Of a stretch of DNA of 5,551 bases, positions 1 through 4,108 are shown one piece after another. Source of the DNA: Actinomycetes bacterium (lineage in GTDB: Bacteria > Actinomycetota > Acidimicrobiia > Acidimicrobiales > Acidimicrobiaceae); contig JAKBGL010000090.1 of NCBI GenBank assembly GCA_021833085.1, positions 1 through 5,551 on the forward strand, given 5' to 3'. Every line of letters begins with the position of its first letter. The stretch's first letter is position 1. The notes beneath the pieces are model-generated. The model made no database searches and was not told where the DNA came from. It saw only the letters and a list, made by a program, of their open reading frames with translations. Made by a program: the position numbers and the translations under genes.

Positions 1-54
1 GTGCAGGCTTTCGCCCGTTCGTATATCGTTGCCAAAGTAAGGCGAGGAGACTGA
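1..54 (+). CDS. C-terminal end of an upstream gene (partial, unidentified)
   Basis: The frame beginning at base 1 is open for 17 codons and stops at TGA 52-54, giving a basic tail that ends in YIVAKVRRGD. The other two + frames are also open for at least 12 codons, ending at TAA 38-40 and TAG 59-61, so the choice of frame is not secure. I prefer the frame at base 1 because its stop falls two bases before the TTG start of the next gene, the tight spacing expected of translationally coupled neighbours. Too little is visible to name a family. Confidence 0.35.
   Translation: MQAFARSYIVAKVRRGD
44..49 (+). promoter_or_regulatory. Ribosome binding site that fixes a TTG start
   Basis: GAGGAG lies six bases upstream of TTG 56-58. 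It is a strong Shine-Dalgarno match at standard spacing and is the main reason to accept TTG as the start of the following gene. The site lies inside the last codons of the preceding frame, which suggests coupled translation. Confidence 0.6.
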
Positions 55-55
55 G

Positions 56-586
56 TTGCTAGAGGTAAAGGAAACTCTTCACGTTGTAGGAATTAGCGAG
101 ATTCAACCCGATCGACTCGCGCTAGCTGAGACGCAATCACTTATGGAAACCTTGGCAAAGTGGTTCAGAGTAAGGGATGTTGAAGTGTCAGCTGTTGTGA
201 GTTCTGGTTCATCTTCCGGTCGCTTGACTGCACAAACTGTCTCAAAAGCACTAGGGGGTGTTGAATCCTTTGTATTTTCTTACCTTGAGAGAGTGCTGAT
301 AGAAGACTTTGACGCTTTTAGTTGGGACCGCCTTGACCGATGGTCAACAGATAAACGATCAGGTGTCATAGATAGTAGATTCGATCATTTAGTGCGGTCG
401 TACGAGACTAAAGGAAACGCAATGGGATTCCCACTAGCGGAAGGTAGATTAGAGTTCCCTCCTAAAGTGGACGACGACCTTCACTTGGTCTTTGCATCGT
501 TGGGCTTCCAAGTCGTTCTTGTCGTTCTTCCATCAAAATCTGTTAGTCGGACAAACGTTAAGGCTGAACAATATCGTCGGCCGTAA
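56..586 (+). CDS. Degenerate histidine phosphatase (phosphoglycerate mutase-like) protein, probably catalytically inactive
   Basis: This 176-residue protein has no obvious close family by eye, but its layout follows the histidine phosphatase superfamily. Residues 8-15 (LHVVGISE) sit where active members have L-x-x-V-R-H-G/A-E. Residues 47-67 (VVSSG, then RLTAQT, then KALG) match the SSPLxRAxQTA...LG segment. Residues 81-90 (LIEDFDAFSW) resemble the LxE..FG.W segment. Residues 153-157 (VVLVV) match the hydrophobic strand before the second catalytic histidine. In active enzymes the RH pair, the arginine of SSPLxR and the second histidine form the phosphate pocket. Here they read Gly12-Ile13, Ser54 and Pro159; only Glu83 may be kept. 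The frame is intact with a good Shine-Dalgarno site, so it looks like a maintained pseudoenzyme rather than a decaying gene. No signal peptide or membrane segment is seen, so it is probably cytoplasmic. It lies 82 bases upstream of a NUDIX gene on the same strand. The fold assignment is inference from motif spacing; an unrelated alpha/beta fold remains possible. Confidence 0.55.
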   Translation: MLEVKETLHVVGISEIQPDRLALAETQSLMETLAKWFRVRDVEVSAVVSSGSSSGRLTAQTVSKALGGVESFVFSYLERVLIEDFDAFSWDRLDRWSTDKRSGVIDSRFDHLVRSYETKGNAMGFPLAEGRLEFPPKVDDDLHLVFASLGFQVVLVVLPSKSVSRTNVKAEQYRRP

Positions 587-658
587 CCGTACGTAAGCCT
601 AGGAAGTAGGAAATAACAACTCGACCATTTACACTTAGGTTTACAGTTAGTACGATGT

Positions 659-664
659 AGGAGG
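659..664 (+). promoter_or_regulatory. Shine-Dalgarno site of the NUDIX gene
   Basis: AGGAGG is a full consensus ribosome binding site four bases before ATG 669. It supports that start and suggests efficient translation independent of the gene upstream. Confidence 0.75.
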
Positions 665-668
665 TCGA

Positions 669-1484
669 ATGGTTGCTCCAAAGAGTGCGTCGACTGTGAT
701 CTTTTTGAGAGAAGACCGTACCGACGGTTTCAACGTTTTGATGCTTAAGCGAAACGTAGCCCTGGAGTTTGTGGGAGGGGCACACGTTTTCCCTGGTGGA
801 AAGCTTGAAGAGAATGATAAGAATCCTGAACTTTATCGTCGGTGTCGTGGCATTGACGATGCAGAAGCTTCCTCTCTATTGGATATTGGAAAGGACGGCC
901 TTAGCTACTATATAGCCGCTGTAAGAGAGTCTTTTGAAGAAGCGGGTGTATTTCTGGGCGCGGTTAGGGGTGGTAGACAAGCGTTAGACTTCGCTGCACT
1001 TTCCCAAGCAAGGAAACAGTTGAACGAGGGTCAAGTTTCGTTTTGGGAGATAGTCAGAGAGCTTGACTTAGAGATCTTCTGTGATGATCTTATTTATTTT
1101 GCTCATTGGATCACACCTGAAGGATCTCCAAGGAGGTTTAATACGAGATTTTTTATCTCTAGTTTCCCCTGTGACCAAGTTGTGGATGCAGATTACGGTG
1201 AATCGACATCCCTTGTCTGGATATCTCCCAAGCAGGCAGTTGAACGACATAGTCGAGGGGAGTTTGAGATGATTTTACCGACGGTTAAAAATCTTGAACT
1301 ACTCTCGGAGTTTTCATCAGTTAAAGAAGTGTTGGACTGGGCGAGCCAAAGGCGAGATATTCCAGCAATAACGCCGAAACTCGTAGATTTGAACGGCAAG
1401 GTTGAGGTTCTATTACCTGATCATCCACTCTATGAGTCCTCAGTTGAGTTGTTTCTACAAGATGCGAGGGACCTCCCCACTTAG
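669..1484 (+). CDS. NUDIX hydrolase of the NUDT19 type
   Basis: This 271-residue NUDIX protein would hydrolyse a nucleoside diphosphate linked to another group (X). The NUDIX box is split: FPGG at 41-44 begins it, and RESFEEAGV at 86-94 supplies the metal-binding REUxEE core. About 35 residues separate the two parts where a classic box has seven. That insertion, and the later HWITPEGSPRRFNTRFF stretch at 146-162, are hallmarks of the NUDT19 subgroup, whose mammalian member cleaves CoA and acyl-CoA diphosphates. The bacterial substrate is unknown. The basic metal-binding glutamates (Glu90, Glu91) are present, so it should be active. The position usually held by the first glutamate of the box is Asp50. 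No signal peptide is seen. It starts at an ATG with a consensus ribosome binding site and ends with three consecutive in-frame TAG codons (1482-1490). The propeller-like gene begins 19 bases after its first stop, which suggests co-transcription. Confidence 0.85.
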   Translation: MVAPKSASTVIFLREDRTDGFNVLMLKRNVALEFVGGAHVFPGGKLEENDKNPELYRRCRGIDDAEASSLLDIGKDGLSYYIAAVRESFEEAGVFLGAVRGGRQALDFAALSQARKQLNEGQVSFWEIVRELDLEIFCDDLIYFAHWITPEGSPRRFNTRFFISSFPCDQVVDADYGESTSLVWISPKQAVERHSRGEFEMILPTVKNLELLSEFSSVKEVLDWASQRRDIPAITPKLVDLNGKVEVLLPDHPLYESSVELFLQDARDLPT

Positions 1485-1503
1485 TAGTAGATGAAGTTGT
1501 CCT

Positions 1504-2343
1504 ATGCTGGAAAACCTCTTAGCTGAAGGTACGGTTGCGTTTATGACTTGTCAAAGTAGAGGCACATCTAATGTTGTGAGATCTCTGAAGAGTGCAGGCA
1601 GAGGCTATCGCGTACTTTTTGCTAACGGTGATCTCTACCACTTTTACCGAGGCCATATCTCTATCTGCAGGCCACCAAATATGAGATCAGTGGCTGTTGG
1701 TATGACCGTTCTAGAGCACGAGGAAAATGATCAGACGGTCGTTTTGTTTTACGACGGTACTTTAATGCTATCGAGTAATGCTGGATGGAGTGTGGTCGGA
1801 AGCGTAACTCCAAAGGACGACAATGCGTTAGTTGCGGTAACGGGTCATTTGCTTTCTAACGTTGCTGTGATGTATAGAGACGGAACGGTAGTTGATCTTT
1901 ATGGATCTACTTTAGCTGCGCCAGCTGACCCCCATCCAACTCCGGGTGCTTCTCTCCTCGCATCTCCCAACGCTAAAGGACTTTATATTGTAGGATCGGG
2001 TGGATGGGTAGAGAGCGTTAATGGAGATCTTCCCTACCATGGTTCTTTGTCGAGAGTAAAGCTAAATGGTCCGATCGTAGATGGGGCGATTACTTCTCAA
2101 TGTGATGGATATTGGCTTTTGGGTTCTGATGGAGGCGTCTTTACCTTCGGGTCGGCTCGCTTTCACGGCTCTTTATCTGGAGTAATCTCAGGGCACTCTG
2201 CTCGCTCGATTCTTCCACTTCCTGATGGTTCGGGCTACTGGATTCTCTTAAGGTCAGGTAAGGTTTATGCCTTAGGTAACTGTGCGTACTTGGGTTCGAT
2301 GATCTACCATCCAAAAGGCGCTCTTGCTATACAACTTGCTTAG
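1504..2343 (+). CDS. Six-repeat propeller-like protein with GYWLLGSDGG units
   Basis: A 279-residue protein built from about six units with a period near 42 residues. Unit cores begin near residues 34 (GYRVLFANGDLYHF), 78 (TVVLFYDGTLML), 119 (NVAVMYRDGTVVDLYG), 159 (GLYIVGSGGWVES), 202 (GYWLLGSDGGVFTFG) and 244 (GYWILLRSGKVYALG). Each has the form hydrophobic strand - (D/N)G turn - hydrophobic strand, and the later ones are followed by YHGSLS, FHGSLSG or YLGSM. Period and pattern fit a beta-propeller. The last three units match repeats common in surface and secreted proteins of Acidimicrobiia, while the first three have diverged. No signal peptide or membrane helix is visible at the N-terminus, so export is not supported. 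An in-frame stop at 1492-1494 bars a longer form. No clear Shine-Dalgarno site precedes ATG 1504, so translation may be coupled to the NUDIX gene; Met14 (ATG 1543) is an alternative start. The last bases overlap the end of mrp on the other strand. The molecular role is unknown. Confidence 0.75.
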   Translation: MLENLLAEGTVAFMTCQSRGTSNVVRSLKSAGRGYRVLFANGDLYHFYRGHISICRPPNMRSVAVGMTVLEHEENDQTVVLFYDGTLMLSSNAGWSVVGSVTPKDDNALVAVTGHLLSNVAVMYRDGTVVDLYGSTLAAPADPHPTPGASLLASPNAKGLYIVGSGGWVESVNGDLPYHGSLSRVKLNGPIVDGAITSQCDGYWLLGSDGGVFTFGSARFHGSLSGVISGHSARSILPLPDGSGYWILLRSGKVYALGNCAYLGSMIYHPKGALAIQLA

Positions 2344-3506
2344 ATCTTTGCTTCAAGTTGCTCGAATATCTTGAGCATTCTAGAGCTACATCCTTCGAGG
2401 GTTTCTTCACGTGTCATAAACCAAGCCTCTACTTTCGCTCGTAGCCCTCGGAGGGCGATTTCATACGTATCTGCATCACTTGGAGTCTCTTTGGTGAATT
2501 CACTTAGCTCGGCGACCAAAGGTATCTGAGCAAGGAGTTCAACGTTTACTTCGTTGGCGAGCGTTGTGCCGCCACCAGTTCCAAAAAGTTTGTGCTCTGT
2601 TCCATGCTCACAGACGAAATGGGACATGTTTTCTACAATTCCTACTATCTCCATTCCCGTTTTTTGACACATGTCAACAACTCTTTTGGCAACTTTGGCT
2701 ACATCCGTAGAGGGTGTCGTGACGACAAGAACCTTTGTTTCGGGCAAGAGCCGCGATAGCGTAAGATGGATATCTCCGGTACCTGGAGGCATATCTATGA
2801 ATAGGTAGTCGAGAGTACCCCACTCGACATCTTCAACAAAGTGTTGCAGGGCTCTTGAGAGCATAGGTCCTCGCCACATTATTGCTTCGTCGTCTGAGTC
2901 TGCGAGCAGGCCCATCGACACGAGAACCAACTTGCCGTTACCTACTTTGAGAGCGTATGGTTGAATTTTGAAATGTTGAGAGTCTCCTTTGGCGTCAAGT
3001 CTGATCTTGGTCTCGCCCATTAGCATTCGTACTGTAGAGTACCCCCAGATATCAGCGTCCAAAAGCCCGACTCGGTAGCCTTTTTTGACAAATTGGCGAG
3101 CGATCTCCACGGATAAGGAGGATTTTCCAACCCCTCCCTTTCCTGATGCTAAAGCAACAACCTTGGTGGAAGGGTTTAATGAGGATGATCGCATCCTTTC
3201 CTTTGCCACCTCCCTTGCTTTTTTCATTGCGTTTGCCTTGGCCGCCTTGTCCATCTCTACGACTTTAAATTCAAGACTCTTTATTTTCAGAGACTCAGAT
3301 AGAGTACGTTCAATATCAGAGCGAATTTTTTCTCTAAGTGGGCATCTGAGTGTGGTTAGCGCAATCTCGACTGTCACTGCATCAGGACCTTGAAAGGTAA
3401 TCTCTTTGATCATTCCCAGTTCAACGATGTCAACGTTTAGTTCTGGATCTCTTACGCTTCGTAGCTGTTCTATGACAGCTGCCACTGTTCGATCCTTTGT
3501 TGTCAT
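2340..3506 (-). CDS. mrp: Mrp/ApbC-type iron-sulfur carrier P-loop ATPase with N-terminal DUF59
   Basis: Mrp (ApbC, Nbp35 family) binds and passes on Fe-S clusters using ATP, acting in the cytoplasm. Residues 5-85 form a DUF59/MIP18 domain with RDPEL at 19-23 and the conserved TTLRCP at 51-56. A charged, lysine-rich linker (about 86-108) leads to the ATPase domain. That domain holds the deviant Walker A GKGGVGKS at 122-129, LLDADIWG at 148-155, WRGPM at 211-215 and the signature DMPPGTGD at 238-245. VENMSHFVCEHG at 291-302 is where many homologues have a CxxC that bridges a [4Fe-4S] cluster between two subunits. Here only Cys299 is present, and the second cysteine is replaced by Gly302. The 388-residue length is normal for the fused form. 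The start at 3506 places DUF59 right at the N-terminus; its ribosome binding site is weak (AGGACT directly before ATG). It is divergent from the A-type carrier gene and ends tail-to-tail with the propeller gene. Confidence 0.93.
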   Translation of the reverse strand: MTTKDRTVAAVIEQLRSVRDPELNVDIVELGMIKEITFQGPDAVTVEIALTTLRCPLREKIRSDIERTLSESLKIKSLEFKVVEMDKAAKANAMKKAREVAKERMRSSSLNPSTKVVALASGKGGVGKSSLSVEIARQFVKKGYRVGLLDADIWGYSTVRMLMGETKIRLDAKGDSQHFKIQPYALKVGNGKLVLVSMGLLADSDDEAIMWRGPMLSRALQHFVEDVEWGTLDYLFIDMPPGTGDIHLTLSRLLPETKVLVVTTPSTDVAKVAKRVVDMCQKTGMEIVGIVENMSHFVCEHGTEHKLFGTGGGTTLANEVNVELLAQIPLVAELSEFTKETPSDADTYEIALRGLRAKVEAWFMTREETLEGCSSRMLKIFEQLEAKI

Positions 3507-3650
3507 AGTCCTAGCCTAGAGATCTTCCGGAAATATAGGTAATGACAAGTCTTGGTTCGTCAACTGAGCAACTATTGGTATAGTGGTTAACAAAGATTCT
3601 ATTGGAAGAGTATTTAGAACCGTGGTTTTGCCATAGGAAGGGAGATCTAG
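3507..3650. promoter_or_regulatory. Divergent promoter region between mrp and the A-type carrier gene
   Basis: This 144-base gap must serve both outward-facing genes. On the + strand, TATAGT at 3579-3584 is a good -10 candidate (5 of 6 bases) with no convincing -35 at 17 bases. On the - strand, TATATT (complement of 3532-3537) is a -10 candidate, with TTGACG (complement of 3558-3563) upstream at a spacing of 20 bases, longer than ideal. The two candidates are close enough for one regulator to affect both. Small dyads occur (GTTAAC at 3586-3591, AACC-GT-GGTT at 3618-3627), but I cannot assign them to a known Fe-S regulator. The carrier gene's ribosome binding site, GGAG at 3641-3644, lies six bases before its ATG. 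Confidence 0.4.
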
Positions 3651-4013
3651 ATGGCGATAAGCCAGATTTCTATCGGAAAGAAGCCTAGTGCGATTTCACT
3701 GACACCTCTGGCAGCCAAAAAGGTTGCCGAACTTCTAGCCGACGAAGATGACTCGGAGCAACTAGTGCTGCGCGTTGCTGTGAAAGCCGGGGGATGTTCC
3801 GGTTATAGCTATGACATGTTCTTTGACAGCGAACTCGAAGATGATGATCTAGTCTCTGAGTTTGATGCGGTGAAGGTAGCCGTCGATCCTGACTCTGCCA
3901 ACCTTCTAAAGGGTTCGGTGTTGGACTATAAAGATGGGCTTTCTGGAGCAGGTTTTCATATTACGAATCCTAATGCTACCAAAACCTGTGGATGTGGTTC
4001 GTCGTTCTCTTAG
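3651..4013 (+). CDS. erpA: A-type iron-sulfur cluster carrier / insertion protein (ErpA/IscA/HesB family)
   Basis: A-type carriers take Fe-S clusters from the assembly scaffold and deliver them to target enzymes in the cytoplasm. The 120-residue protein has the full family layout: a SLTPLAAKKVAELL helix at 16-29, the first ligand in KAGGCSGYSY at 45-54 (Cys49), and the C-terminal CGCG at 113-116 (Cys113, Cys115). All three cluster-binding cysteines are present. The ending CGCGSSFS is closer to ErpA than to IscA, so the symbol is given as the nearest match; IscA-like is possible. The ATG at 3651 has a good GGAG ribosome binding site. The gene ends with two in-frame TAG codons, and a strong hairpin terminator follows. 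It lies back-to-back with mrp, another Fe-S carrier, and tail-to-tail with a gltD-like gene whose product needs two [4Fe-4S] clusters. Confidence 0.93.
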   Translation: MAISQISIGKKPSAISLTPLAAKKVAELLADEDDSEQLVLRVAVKAGGCSGYSYDMFFDSELEDDDLVSEFDAVKVAVDPDSANLLKGSVLDYKDGLSGAGFHITNPNATKTCGCGSSFS

Positions 4014-4057
4014 TAGAGCTGGTTTGTATTTCAGAAAGTTGTGTTGAGAATAAAAAG

Positions 4058-4099
4058 ATAAAAGACGTGCTGTAACTTTAGTTACAGCACGTCTTTTAT
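4058..4099. terminator. Bidirectional hairpin terminator, 19-bp perfect stem
   Basis: Bases 4058-4076 are perfectly complementary to 4081-4099, leaving a TTTA loop at 4077-4080. The stem core is GACGTGCTGTAAC, flanked by A-runs on the left and T-runs on the right. Read on the + strand the hairpin ends in TTTTATAT; read on the - strand it ends in TTTTATCTTTTTATTC, a longer U-tract. It starts 44 bases after the carrier gene's stop codon and lies 9 bases beyond the gltD-like gene's stop, so it should end transcription from both converging genes. Confidence 0.9.
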
Positions 4100-4108
4100 A
4101 TGAGTTTG

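Noticed and set aside
628..656. Possible promoter for the NUDIX gene: TTTACA (628-633), 17 bases, TACGAT (651-656)
   Set aside because: The -35 is good and the spacing ideal, but the -10 matches only 4 of 6 bases. Transcription would start near 662-664, cutting into the consensus Shine-Dalgarno site at 659-664, which makes little sense for a gene with so strong a site.
481..785. Two - strand frames of 66 and 75 codons across the gap before the NUDIX gene
   Set aside because: They overlap each other and both flanking genes, and neither encodes a recognisable motif.
1068..1399. Three 60-68 codon frames inside the NUDIX gene
   Set aside because: All are covered by the well-supported NUDIX reading frame.
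1491..1526. Eleven-codon frame (ATG 1491 to TGA 1526) before and across the propeller start
   Set aside because: It is very short, has no ribosome binding site, and lies in the NUDIX frame just after its tandem stops, so it is probably chance.
3085..3393. 102-codon open frame on the + strand
   Set aside because: It lies wholly inside mrp on the opposite strand, whose family identity is certain, and shows no recognisable motif.
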